This document shows positions 55,805 through 64,000 of a stretch of DNA of 64,000 nucleotides, in pieces (within the stretch, counting starts at the first letter, position 1; each line of letters begins with the position of its first letter). Source of the DNA: Pseudomonas synxantha BG33R. GTDB lineage: Bacteria; Pseudomonadota; Gammaproteobacteria; Pseudomonadales; Pseudomonadaceae. The notes under the pieces were generated by a model, which saw only the letters and a list, made by a program, of their open reading frames with translations, made no database searches and was not told the DNA's origin. The translations under genes were made by a program, and so were the position numbers. The stretch lies in contig NZ_CM001514.1 in the NCBI RefSeq assembly GCF_000263715.2, positions 1,226,936-1,290,935 of the forward strand, read 5' to 3'.

Positions 55805-57424
55805 TCAGGCAGCAGCCGTTTCATGGGGCTCAAAACTGTCCGCCCGCGCCATCTGCCACATGCGCGAATAGAACTCGCCGTTCACGTCTCCCGTGAGCAA
55901 TTCGCCGGGCTTCAAGAACACATGCAACTGCGAAAACAGCTTGATCTCGGTAGCCGACATGCGTCGCACCAAGTGCTTGGCCGACAATTGCGACGGGTGA
56001 TCGAGCCCTGCGGCGGCGAGCATTTCGGCCAGGGCGTGCAGCGTGTTGCGGTGGAAGTTGAACACACGCTGGGCCTTGTCCGGCACGACCAGGGCTCGTT
56101 GGCGTAGTGGGTCTTGCGTGGCCACGCCGGTCGGGCATTTGTTGGTGTGGCAGGACTGCGACTGGATGCAGCCAATGGCGAACATGAAGCCGCGTGCCGA
56201 GTTGGCCCAGTCGGCGCCGATGGCCAGGACGCTGGCGATATCGAACGCACTGACAATCTTGCCGCTGGCGCCGAGTTTGATTTTGTCGCGCAGGTTCAGG
56301 CCCACCAGGGTGTTGTGCACAAACAGCAAGCCTTCACGCAGCGGCACGCCGATATGGTCGGTGAACTCTACGGGGGCGGCGCCTGTGCCACCCTCCTTGC
56401 CATCGACCACGATAAAGTCGGGGAGGATGCCGGTTTCGAGCATGGCCTTGGCGATGCCCATGAATTCCCATGGATGGCCCAGGCAGAACTTGAAACCCAC
56501 GGGTTTGCCGCCGGACAGTTCACGCAATTGGGCGATGAATTGCATCAGTTCGATGGGCGTGGAAAACGCACTGTGGCGCGACGGCGAGATGCAGTCTTCG
56601 CCCATCATGATGCCGCGGGTGTCGGCGATTTCCTGGGTGACCTTGTGCTTGGGCAGGATCCCGCCATGGCCGGGCTTGGCGCCCTGGCTCATCTTGATTT
56701 CAATCATGCGCACCTGCGGGTTTTGCGCCTGCGCGGCAAAGCGTTCCGGGTCGAAACGGCCGTCGCTGGTGCGGCAGCCGAAGTAGCCGCTGCCCAGTTC
56801 CCAAGTCAGGTCGCCACCGTTTTCACGGTGGTAGGGGCTGATGCTGCCTTCACCGGTGTCGTGGGCAAAGTTGCCGAGTTTGGCGCCTTGGTTGAGGGCG
56901 CGAATCGCGTTGGCGCTCAACGAGCCGAAGCTCATCGCCGAGATGTTGAACACCGACGCCGAGTACGGTTGTGTGCACTGCGGGCCGCCGACCATCACGC
57001 GAAATGCGCTGGGGTCGCTCAAAGGTGCCGGGCGCATGGAGTGGCCGATAAATTCGAAGCCCGACTGGTATACATCGATCAAGGTGCCGAAGGGCTTGTC
57101 TGCGGTTTCGTTCTTGGCGCGCGAATACACCAGCGAACGCTGGGCCCGGGAGAAGGGCAGGGCGTCGCTGTCGGACTCGAGCAGGTATTGGCGGATTTCC
57201 GGGCGGATGCCTTCGACCAGGTAACGGATATTGCCCAGGATCGGGTAGTTGCGGCGCACCGCGTGGGGGCTTTGCAGCAGGTCGAAAATGCCGATCAGGC
57301 TGAGGATGCCGGTGACCAGGGTAATGGGCCACAGCCATTCATGTTCGATAAAGGGCAGGCTGGCGAGGGTGAAAATGACGCACACAGCAAAGAAGGCGTA
57401 GCGGCTTAACAAGGACAGGCTCAT
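55805..57424 (-). CDS. FMN-binding glutamate-synthase-family protein with N-terminal membrane helix
   Basis: A 539-residue protein with two hydrophobic helices at the N terminus (about 8-26, 32-50) and a glutamate synthase alpha-subunit-type FMN barrel. The phosphate-binding VVDGKEGGTGAAPVEF segment, and the cluster-binding Cys motif CIQSQSCHTNKCPTG near residue 435 are intact. It lacks a glutaminase domain, so it probably acts as an oxidoreductase of unknown substrate, close to the GltB2/archaeal type. First gene of a minus-strand group with the ABM and cupin genes. Confidence 0.86.
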   Translation of the reverse strand: MSLSLLSRYAFFAVCVIFTLASLPFIEHEWLWPITLVTGILSLIGIFDLLQSPHAVRRNYPILGNIRYLVEGIRPEIRQYLLESDSDALPFSRAQRSLVYSRAKNETADKPFGTLIDVYQSGFEFIGHSMRPAPLSDPSAFRVMVGGPQCTQPYSASVFNISAMSFGSLSANAIRALNQGAKLGNFAHDTGEGSISPYHRENGGDLTWELGSGYFGCRTSDGRFDPERFAAQAQNPQVRMIEIKMSQGAKPGHGGILPKHKVTQEIADTRGIMMGEDCISPSRHSAFSTPIELMQFIAQLRELSGGKPVGFKFCLGHPWEFMGIAKAMLETGILPDFIVVDGKEGGTGAAPVEFTDHIGVPLREGLLFVHNTLVGLNLRDKIKLGASGKIVSAFDIASVLAIGADWANSARGFMFAIGCIQSQSCHTNKCPTGVATQDPLRQRALVVPDKAQRVFNFHRNTLHALAEMLAAAGLDHPSQLSAKHLVRRMSATEIKLFSQLHVFLKPGELLTGDVNGEFYSRMWQMARADSFEPHETAAA

Positions 57425-57633
57425 ACGGTTTCCTTGGGTTCGGACTCTTCAGGTCGATCACCCATTCTGCGCCTCTGAGGAAACCCTAGACAACCTGTGG
57501 GAATAATCAGTTTGACCTCATCACTAGGACAGACTGGCCCGCAATAGACAATTGGCGACCTACAGTGAGCTTTCGGGACAAGCTATAGGCTTAGGGTTAT
57601 TGCAATACGTTCTCGTTTGTCTGCATTGTTTGT

Positions 57634-57646
57634 GTTACTGTATAAC
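57634..57646. promoter_or_regulatory. Zur-box-like palindrome upstream of L31 type B
   Basis: GTTACTGTATAAC, 33 bases before the rpmE2 start, flanked by GT/AC which extend the symmetry (GTGTTAC ... GTATAACAC). Eleven of 13 bases match the site at 38583. This is the expected place for a Zur operator, as the zinc-free L31 paralogue is Zur-repressed in many bacteria. Confidence 0.8.
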
Positions 57647-57679
57647 ACTCAAGTTGCACTCAAACGCCCCGGAGGCTTT

Positions 57680-57952
57680 ATGAAAGCTGGTATCCACCCC
57701 GACTACCGCACCGTACTGTTCCACGACACCGCCGCCGACGTGTACTTCCTCATCGGCTCCACTGCCGACAGCGACCGCACCCACACGCACAGCGACGGCA
57801 ACACCTATCCCTATATCCCGTTGGACGTTTCAAGTGCTTCGCACCCGGTCTATACCGGCCAACAGCGCAAGACCCAAGCCGAAGGCCGCATTGCCGGCTT
57901 CAACAAGCGCTTTGCCTCGTTTGGTTCGAACCCGAAAAAAGCCGAAGCATGA
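57680..57952 (+). CDS. rpmE2: 50S ribosomal protein L31 type B (zinc-independent paralogue)
   Basis: A 90-residue L31 of the YkgM type. The [20 protein letters not shown] start and the [10 protein letters not shown] segment are L31 features, but no Cys is present, so the zinc ribbon of L31 type A (CxxC) is missing. It replaces the zinc-bearing L31 under zinc starvation and so frees zinc. The ATG at 57680 has GGAGG 5 bases upstream. Convergent with the REC-kinase gene and preceded by a Zur-like box. Confidence 0.93.
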   Translation: MKAGIHPDYRTVLFHDTAADVYFLIGSTADSDRTHTHSDGNTYPYIPLDVSSASHPVYTGQQRKTQAEGRIAGFNKRFASFGSNPKKAEA

Positions 57953-57972
57953 GGATGATTCGGCGGCGTGCC

Positions 57973-59352
57973 CTACGCCGCCGTCTGGCGAATCGGCAAC
58001 ACCACGCGAAATGTCGTGCCTCTGCCCAGTTCGCTGCTGACGGAAATATCCCCGCCGTGTTTCTTGACGATGCCGTAGGACAGTGACAACCCCAGTCCAG
58101 TCCCTTCGCCCACGGGCTTGGTGGTAAAGAACGGGTCGAAAATCTTCTGTAGGCTTTCAGGGGCAATTCCGCAGCCGTTATCGGCTACTTCCAGCCAGAT
58201 ATTTTCGCCTTCCACACCGTTGCTGATGGTAATGGTGCCACGCTCCGGCCCCATGGCCTGGGCCGCATTGATCACCAGGTTCATCACTACCTGATTGAGC
58301 TGCGAGGCCAGGCATTCGATGTCCGGCAGGGGCGTGTAGTGCTTGACCACGTCGGCCTTGTACTTGAGTTCGCTGGCGACGATGTTCAGGGTCGAATCGA
58401 TGCCTTGCTGCAGGTCAGCCAGTTGCCAGGTCTGGTCGTTATCCACGCGTGAGAAGTTCTTCAGGTCTTTGACGATCTGCACGACACGGCCAATGCCTTC
58501 CTTGGATTCGCGGATCAGGATCGGTATGTCTTCCTTGAGGAAATCCAGTTCCAGGTCGGTGCGCAAAACCTTTAGCTGATTGCGCTGTTCTGGCGCCGCG
58601 AGGTGTTCCTCACTGCGTTGATAGGCGTCGAGCATCTGTTGCAGCTGCGTGAAGTAGCTGTCGAGCGTGCTGAGGTTGGAGGAAATAAACCCCACCGGGT
58701 TGTTGATTTCATGGGCGACGCCCGCGGCGAGCTGCCCAAGGGAGGCGAGCTTTTCCGACTGCACCAGTTGGCTTTCCAGATGCTTGCGCTCGTTGATTTC
58801 CAATTGCAGCGCCTGGGTGCGTTGTTCAACCAGTTGTTCCAGCAGAGATGTCTGCAGCGACGCACGCCGGGCCATGTCCCATTTATTGGCCAGGGTATTG
58901 GCCATTTGTTGCACTTCAATATTGTCGAACGGTTTTTTCAGGATCAGCAAACGGTCATGGGCCTGCAGGCGCAACAGCAGGTCTTCCCAGGAGTAATCCG
59001 AGTACGCGGTGCACACCACCACTTGCAACTCGGGTGCGACCTGCCATAGCGCCTCGATCGTCTTCGCGCCGTCCCAGCCCTGGGGCATGCGCATGTCAAC
59101 GAACGCCAGTGCATAAGGACGCTGCTGCGCCATGGCGCTGGTGAGCAAGCCCAGGCCCTCTTCGCCGCCATAGGCCGAATGCAGTTCGAACGCCTGGGCC
59201 TGGGGCTTGGCCGCTTCGCCAAACAGTGCCGACTCCATGTCATCCAGCACCTGGTTGGGCGCAGTGTCCGGCATCAGGATCTTGCGAAAATCCTCATGAA
59301 TGGACGGTGTGTCATCGATCAGCAGTACACGCCGGTTGGGAGGTTGGTTCAT
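57973..59352 (-). CDS. REC-histidine kinase hybrid (response regulator with kinase output)
   Basis: A 459-residue cytosolic protein. The receiver domain starts [20 protein letters not shown] with phosphoacceptor Asp in FVDMRMP (about residue 86) and a 25-residue acidic insertion after the first helix. After a coiled linker (about 150-200) comes a HisKA-type dimerisation helix with GVAHEINNP (His about 214), then an ATPase domain with N box NAAQAMG, DNGCG and [13 protein letters not shown]. The start overlaps the preceding histidine kinase gene by four bases (ATGA). It likely receives phosphate from that kinase or acts with it. It is the last gene of a four-gene minus-strand cluster. Confidence 0.9.
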   Translation of the reverse strand: MNQPPNRRVLLIDDTPSIHEDFRKILMPDTAPNQVLDDMESALFGEAAKPQAQAFELHSAYGGEEGLGLLTSAMAQQRPYALAFVDMRMPQGWDGAKTIEALWQVAPELQVVVCTAYSDYSWEDLLLRLQAHDRLLILKKPFDNIEVQQMANTLANKWDMARRASLQTSLLEQLVEQRTQALQLEINERKHLESQLVQSEKLASLGQLAAGVAHEINNPVGFISSNLSTLDSYFTQLQQMLDAYQRSEEHLAAPEQRNQLKVLRTDLELDFLKEDIPILIRESKEGIGRVVQIVKDLKNFSRVDNDQTWQLADLQQGIDSTLNIVASELKYKADVVKHYTPLPDIECLASQLNQVVMNLVINAAQAMGPERGTITISNGVEGENIWLEVADNGCGIAPESLQKIFDPFFTTKPVGEGTGLGLSLSYGIVKKHGGDISVSSELGRGTTFRVVLPIRQTAA

Positions 59353-61166
59353 GAGCTGCTTCCGGCAAGGGTCAGGGGAATGGTCAAGGTGAATACCGCG
59401 CCGAGGCCCGGCCCGTCGCTGTGAGCACTGAGCTGGCCGTGCATTTGCACCGCGGCCAGGGCGCAGCTGTGCAGGCCGAAGCCATGGCCTTCTTTGCGCG
59501 TGGTAAAACCATGGGTGAAGATCCGTGTCATGTTCTCGGGCGGTATGCCTTCGCCATCGTCCTTCACACTGATCTTCAAGGTGTCTTCACCCTGGGCCTC
59601 GACCTTCAGCGTGATTTGTCGTGGCCTCTCGGAAAGGTTGGACATGGCGTACTTGGCGTTGCTGATCAGGTTGACCATGATCAGCAGCAGGCGGTGTTTG
59701 TCGCCGAGGATCTGCGGTACCTGTGCGTATTCCTTGACCACAGTGACGTGGTGACGGCTCAGCGCGCCGGCGTTCATGCGCAGGGCATCGTCCATCAAGG
59801 CGCCAATATTGATCGGCTCCAGCAATGTGGCAGCGCCGGCATAGGATTGCTGGGTCGAGACGATGTCCTTGATGTGATCGATGCTTTTGCTCAGTTGCGC
59901 CAGCTCATCACTCATGCCCTGTTGCTCCACGGCGATCGCTTCCACCAGTTGGTTGAGGTAGCCGGGCAGCAATTTGCCCTTTTCATCTTCGGTGAAAAAG
60001 CTGCCCAGGTCGCCCTGGTGTGCGTTGATCAATTGCATCGCTTTGCCCAGGCCCAGCGCTTTGCTGCCGCGCAGTTTACGGCTGACCAGCTCGGCAGAAA
60101 TATTCACGCTGTTGAGCACGTTGCCGACGTTGTGCAGCACGTTGGTGGCGATCTCTGCCATGCCTGCCTGGCGGGCGCTGTCCAGCAGTTCGCTCTGGGC
60201 ATCCTTGAGTTGTTGGGTGCGCCGTTCCACCCGTTGCTCCAGGGTTTCGTTGGCCGATTGCAAGGCGCGATTGACGCGGTTGATCTCGGCGAAACTGCGC
60301 AGCAGGCGCACCGCCAGGTAGAGCAACAGCACCACCAGCAGCGTCGAGAAAATCAGCAGGTAGCGATGATATTGATGGTCAACGAGGTCCGCGGTCTGCT
60401 GGTCCTGATTGAGGTGGGTGGTCAGGTCATCGAGGCGCTCGGCCACCGGCACGGCAGCAATGCGTTCGAGGAGGCTGTTGACCAGCGGCTGCTCGCGCAG
60501 GATCAGCGAAATATGGTTGCTGAGGATCTCCACCGGCGCCTGGAACTCACTGGGCAGGCTCTGTTTGTTGATCGCCAGTTTGCCCAGGCCCACCAGGATA
60601 TCGGCGGCGCGTTCATCGCTGGTGACCTGGGCAAACTCCAGGCTGCTGAGCAGCAGGTCGTAAGTGTCGGTGGCCACGCCTTGCAGTTGCAGCCGGCCTT
60701 GATCGTCAATCTGGTTGAATTGGGCTTGAATGTCGTCTTCGGCGGTCGGCAAAAACGCCAGCGAGTTGCGCAACACGGCGTTGTGGGACTTGAACTGATC
60801 CACCAGGCGGGCTTTTTCCTGGATGGCGGCCACATACGCTGCCTGGCTGGCTTGCCAACTCGGCAGGTCGGCAGGGTTGTGGTAGGTGTCGCGGCCTTGC
60901 AGTTCAGACCAGATACGGGTCATGTCCGAGAGGGGCGTGACCAGCGGATCGTAGTTGTGGGTAATCGCGATCCGGGCCTTGAGCACTTCACTGTCCCATT
61001 GGGCATTGAGTTGCTGAAGCTGGCGGATCAGGTCTCGGGACTGGGTATAAGTGGCTGTTTGGTCGCGGGAAGATTTGAGGTACAAAAACACCAGTGTAGA
61101 GGCCAATAACAAGGCTATCAGGCCCAGCAGCATCTGGCTGGCACGACGGCGCGAAAAACGTCTCAT
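59349..61166 (-). CDS. Membrane histidine kinase with periplasmic DAHL-type sensor
   Basis: A 605-residue kinase from the ATG at 61166 that overlaps the peroxidase stop (ATGA). Helices at about 10-28 and 255-278 bracket a largely helical periplasmic sensor. The cytoplasmic part has a coiled coil (Glu/Arg/Gln rich), the phosphoacceptor region ATNVLHNVGNVLNS (about residue 345) and an ATPase domain with NAKYAMS, DDGEGI and HGFGLHSCAL. There is no receiver domain on this protein. The next two genes provide receivers, so it probably starts a phosphorelay; the peroxidase beside it may sense redox state. Confidence 0.88.
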   Translation of the reverse strand: MRRFSRRRASQMLLGLIALLLASTLVFLYLKSSRDQTATYTQSRDLIRQLQQLNAQWDSEVLKARIAITHNYDPLVTPLSDMTRIWSELQGRDTYHNPADLPSWQASQAAYVAAIQEKARLVDQFKSHNAVLRNSLAFLPTAEDDIQAQFNQIDDQGRLQLQGVATDTYDLLLSSLEFAQVTSDERAADILVGLGKLAINKQSLPSEFQAPVEILSNHISLILREQPLVNSLLERIAAVPVAERLDDLTTHLNQDQQTADLVDHQYHRYLLIFSTLLVVLLLYLAVRLLRSFAEINRVNRALQSANETLEQRVERRTQQLKDAQSELLDSARQAGMAEIATNVLHNVGNVLNSVNISAELVSRKLRGSKALGLGKAMQLINAHQGDLGSFFTEDEKGKLLPGYLNQLVEAIAVEQQGMSDELAQLSKSIDHIKDIVSTQQSYAGAATLLEPINIGALMDDALRMNAGALSRHHVTVVKEYAQVPQILGDKHRLLLIMVNLISNAKYAMSNLSERPRQITLKVEAQGEDTLKISVKDDGEGIPPENMTRIFTHGFTTRKEGHGFGLHSCALAAVQMHGQLSAHSDGPGLGAVFTLTIPLTLAGSSS

Positions 61167-62131
61167 AGCGGCTTGCCCGCCCATTCGCCGGTCAAGGTTC
61201 TGAGAAACTGGATAATCAGTTCCTTGTCTTCTTGGGACGGAGTGCGCCCCAACTGGTACTTGAACATCACGTCGACCGCGTCCTCCAGGGTCTTGGCCGA
61301 AGCGTCGTGGAAGTAGGGCGCGGTGACGGCCACATTGCGCAGGCTGGGCACCTTGAACACGTGGCGGTCCTCTTCATCGCCGGTCAGCAGGTAGCGGCCC
61401 AGGTCCGATTCGACCGGGTTGCCACGTGCCTTGAAGTAATCGCCCATCACGCCGAATTTCTGCAACATATTGCCGCCGATATTCACGCCCTGATGGCAGG
61501 CGATACAGCCGTACTCCTTGAAACGCTGGTAGCCGTATTTTTCCTTGATCGTCAGAATTTCGGTGTTGCCCAGCAGGTACTGGTCAAATCGCGAGTTGGG
61601 CGTCAGCAGCGTGCGCTCGTAACTCGCCAGCGCGTCCTGCACGTTGGCGGCACTGACGCCATCGGCATACACCTGCGCGAAGGCGCGCTGGTAATCAGGG
61701 TGGGCGGACAGGTTGTATTCCACGGCTTTCCAGTCGCTGCCCATTTCCATCGGGCTGATGACCGCGTGCTCGATCTGCGCTTGAAGGGTGTCGACCCGGC
61801 CATCCCAGAACTGCTTGAAGTTCAGGCTGGCATTGAACACGGTGGGCGTATTGAGTGGCACCGGCTTGCCATCCAGGCCTAGGGAGAAAGGTTTGTTGTC
61901 GGCACCGCCGGTTTCCAGGTGATGGCAGCTGGCGCAGGACAAGCTGTTATTAGCCGATAAGCGCGGCTCATTGAACAGCCGACGGCCCAGCTCAACCTTG
62001 GCCGGATCCTGTAGGGGAACACTCGGCAACGGCTTGAGCGCTTCGTCCAGCGGTGCGGCTGCGAGTGCTGCGCCGGTGCACAGGCAAAACGCGAGCACAA
62101 GGCTGAATCGGGTAGTTGAAACGTTGCTCAA
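61163..62131 (-). CDS. Di-haem cytochrome c peroxidase (MauG/CcpA family)
   Basis: A 322-residue periplasmic protein with Sec signal (LVLAFCLCTGAALAAAP). Two CxxCH sites, CASCH (about residue 66) and CIACH (about 210), bind two c-type haems; the second domain carries the peroxidase-type region GVNIGGNMLQKFG and the C-terminal ASAKTLEDAV. The start is TTG with AAGGAG 7 bases upstream. It reduces peroxide using electrons from cytochromes or acts as a redox relay. The gene is embedded in a signalling cluster and overlaps the histidine kinase by four bases, an unusual partnership. Confidence 0.88.
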   Translation of the reverse strand: MSNVSTTRFSLVLAFCLCTGAALAAAPLDEALKPLPSVPLQDPAKVELGRRLFNEPRLSANNSLSCASCHHLETGGADNKPFSLGLDGKPVPLNTPTVFNASLNFKQFWDGRVDTLQAQIEHAVISPMEMGSDWKAVEYNLSAHPDYQRAFAQVYADGVSAANVQDALASYERTLLTPNSRFDQYLLGNTEILTIKEKYGYQRFKEYGCIACHQGVNIGGNMLQKFGVMGDYFKARGNPVESDLGRYLLTGDEEDRHVFKVPSLRNVAVTAPYFHDASAKTLEDAVDVMFKYQLGRTPSQEDKELIIQFLRTLTGEWAGKPL

Positions 62132-62156
62132 GCGAGCACTCCTTGCAGGCCTAGGG

Positions 62157-64000
62157 CTATGGATGGGGCATCAGTGTCGCGCAACCCACTTGCAGCAACT
62201 GCACGAAATCCTTGGGGGGCAACGCCTTGCTGAAGAGGAAACCCTGGCCCTCTTCACACTTGTGGGCCTTGAGGAAATTGAGTTGCTCGACGGTTTCCAC
62301 GCCTTCGGCAATGATGTTCAGCTCCAGGCTCTTGCCCATGCCGATGATAGCGCTGATCAGTTGTTCGTCCTGGTTATTTACGCTGAGGCCGCGCACGAAG
62401 GACTGGTCGATTTTCAGCACATCGATGGGAAAGCGCCGCAGGTAGCTCAGACTCGAATAGCCGGTACCGAAATCATCCAGCGCCAGACGCACGCCCATGG
62501 CCTTGATTCTGCGCAGGGTATCTACGGTCTCGTCGACATTCTGCATCAGCACGCTTTCGGTGATTTCCAGCTCCAGCTGGGCGGGCGGCAGGCCGGTTTG
62601 CTTGAGGATGGCGGCCAGGTTGTCGACGAAGTCCCGTTGGCGAAAGTCGATCGCCGAGATGTTCACCGACATGCGCAGCGGCGCCAGGCCCAGATCCCGC
62701 CAGGCTTGGGCTTGCTCGCAGGCTTGGCGCAACACCCACTGGGTCAGGCGCACGATCAGCCCGCTGTCTTCGGCCACCGGAATAAACTGCGCCGGGCTGA
62801 TCCAGCCTGACTGCGGTTCAAACCAGCGGGTCAACGCCTCGGCGCCGACGATCCGCCCGGACGCCAGATCCAGCTTGGGTTGGTAATGCAGGACGAACTC
62901 ATGGCGTTCCAGGGCCTGGCGCATCGCGCTCTCCAGGTTTTGCTGGTGCTGGGCGCGGCGGTTCATGTCTTCGGTGTAAAAGCTGAAGTCGTTGGGGCCG
63001 CGTTCCTTGCTGGTGCGCATGGCGGTTTCGGCGTGCTTGATCAGTTGCACCGCATTGGTACTGTCATTGGGGTAAATGCTGATACCCAGGCTAGCGGTGA
63101 CGTTCAGGTCGTGCCCCGCAATATGACGCGTTGCGCTGACGGCGCTGAGCAGTTTTTGCGCAATGTGTTGGGTTTGCTGAGGGTGCTGGATATCGTTGAG
63201 CAGGATCACGAATTCATCGGCGCCGTAGCGAAACGTTGAGTCCGAAGCGCGTACCGTCGCCACCAGGCTGCGACTGACGTGCTGCAGCACTTCATCGCCC
63301 ACCGGATAGCCAAGGGCGTTGTTGATGCGTTTGAAGCGGTCCAGCCCGATAAACATCACCGCCAGTTGCGAGTCATGCCGCCGGCCCAGGGCGATGGCCT
63401 GGGTCAGCCGGTCGCCGAGTAACGTGCTGTTGGGCAACTCGGTGAGGGCATCGTATTGCAACAGGTGCGAGACCTTCAGCAGTTCCTGCACACGTTCTTC
63501 AATGATGCGTTCCAGGCCGAGCACCTTGTGGGCCACGTCCTGGACCAGTTGCCATTTCCAGGTCAGTGCGCTGGCCATCTGGCGGATTTCCAAGGGGTCG
63601 AAAGGTTTTTTCAGGATCAGCAACTGATCGCTGTATTTCAGTCGCGCTTCGATGGCCTCAAAGGAATAGTCGGAGTAGGCGGTGCACAGGGCGATTTGCA
63701 GGTTGGGGTCGACGTTCCATAGCTGTTCGATGGTTTGCAGCCCGTCCCAGCCGGGCGGCATGCGCATGTCGATAAACACCATGGCGTAGGGGGCGTTGTC
63801 CGCCAGCGCCTTGTTCACCAGCGCCAGCGCTTCCTGACCCTGGTAGGCGGAATCCAGCTCGAACGCTTGGCGCAACGGTGCAGTGGTGCCGAACAGGGTC
63901 GACTCCAGGGTGTCGAGGGAGGGCTTGGCGTCTTCATCGGCGCAGAGGATCTTGCGAAAGTCCTGATGGATCGAGGCGGTGTCATCGACGATGAGGATGC
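62157..64000 (-). CDS. Response regulator with GGDEF-EAL output (5' end cut by window edge)
   Basis: The open frame continues to the right edge; the visible receiver starts ILIVDDTASIHQDFRKIL with phosphoacceptor Asp in FIDMRMPPGWDG, and an insertion like the one in the REC-kinase of this cluster. The GGDEF-like domain has GADEF (one substitution), followed by an EAL domain with EALTRWF, LDDFGTGYSS and KIDQSF, so phosphodiesterase activity is expected and cyclase activity is doubtful. No membrane segment is visible. It lies 25 bases upstream of the peroxidase gene in the same direction. The two receivers of the cluster resemble each other strongly, which suggests duplication. Confidence 0.88.
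   Translation of the reverse strand, partial: ILIVDDTASIHQDFRKILCADEDAKPSLDTLESTLFGTTAPLRQAFELDSAYQGQEALALVNKALADNAPYAMVFIDMRMPPGWDGLQTIEQLWNVDPNLQIALCTAYSDYSFEAIEARLKYSDQLLILKKPFDPLEIRQMASALTWKWQLVQDVAHKVLGLERIIEERVQELLKVSHLLQYDALTELPNSTLLGDRLTQAIALGRRHDSQLAVMFIGLDRFKRINNALGYPVGDEVLQHVSRSLVATVRASDSTFRYGADEFVILLNDIQHPQQTQHIAQKLLSAVSATRHIAGHDLNVTASLGISIYPNDSTNAVQLIKHAETAMRTSKERGPNDFSFYTEDMNRRAQHQQNLESAMRQALERHEFVLHYQPKLDLASGRIVGAEALTRWFEPQSGWISPAQFIPVAEDSGLIVRLTQWVLRQACEQAQAWRDLGLAPLRMSVNISAIDFRQRDFVDNLAAILKQTGLPPAQLELEITESVLMQNVDETVDTLRRIKAMGVRLALDDFGTGYSSLSYLRRFPIDVLKIDQSFVRGLSVNNQDEQLISAIIGMGKSLELNIIAEGVETVEQLNFLKAHKCEEGQGFLFSKALPPKDFVQLLQVGCATLMPHP

Noticed and set aside
56114..57409. 431-codon plus-strand frame opposite the FMN-glutamate synthase gene
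   Set aside because: Antisense to a gene with clear FMN and Fe-S motifs.

Overview
The window looks like chromosomal DNA of a Pseudomonas, most likely of the P. fluorescens group. The support is threefold: the gene order (yejK-hupN-rlmF-valS-holC-pepA-lptFG, lepA-lepB-rnc-era-recO-pdxJ, cumA-tadA, cmoAB, a second Lon protease, a membrane-bound glucose dehydrogenase), the high G+C coding style, and the short palindromic REP/REPIN elements between genes. I saw no rRNA, tRNA, CRISPR array, insertion sequence or prophage.

Layout. Positions 1-24,900 are a housekeeping core: a membrane-anchored glutaredoxin (cut by the window start) coupled to yejK; hupN; rlmF; valS with holC; pepA divergent from lptF-lptG; the lepA-lepB-rnc-era-recO-pdxJ block; a CumA-like multicopper oxidase coupled to tadA; cmoA-cmoB; a YhhN membrane protein and a chagasin-like lipoprotein; and a Lon-family protease resembling AsrA. 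REPINs of two sequence classes sit in the gaps.

Positions 25,000-44,900 are more variable. They hold a large Ig-like/YVTN-propeller protein split into two overlapping frames at a G6 tract; a membrane c-di-GMP phosphodiesterase with a degenerate GGDEF; an aromatic amino acid decarboxylase with a 2OG-Fe(II) oxygenase; gcd; a TonB-dependent receptor under a Zur-like box; small membrane and DUF proteins; a PadR regulator with a ferric reductase of the YqjI/YqjH kind; and a CS1-type (alternate chaperone-usher) fimbrial locus that has decayed. In that locus the major subunit is intact, the usher is fused in frame to the tip adhesin by an internal deletion, and the chaperone is reduced to its signal peptide.

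Positions 44,900-64,000 carry an amino acid permease, an M3 oligopeptidase followed by a 1,724-residue DUF6543-type toxin candidate with a C-terminal HExxH metalloprotease-like domain, an OpgC-like acyltransferase, cupin and ABM monooxygenase genes, an FMN-type glutamate synthase, a zinc-independent ribosomal protein L31 (second Zur-like box), and a four-gene signalling cluster (response regulator-GGDEF-EAL, di-haem peroxidase, membrane histidine kinase, REC-histidine kinase) that runs off the right edge.

Genes that appear to work together: the two Zur-like boxes share 11 of 13 bases and suggest a zinc-starvation response (zinc uptake plus replacement of zinc-bearing L31). PadR, its palindrome and the ferric reductase look like an autoregulated metal-homeostasis unit. 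The last four genes overlap or nearly abut and look like one phosphorelay linked to c-di-GMP turnover. Functional statements rest on reading translated motifs and on family knowledge; no database search was run.
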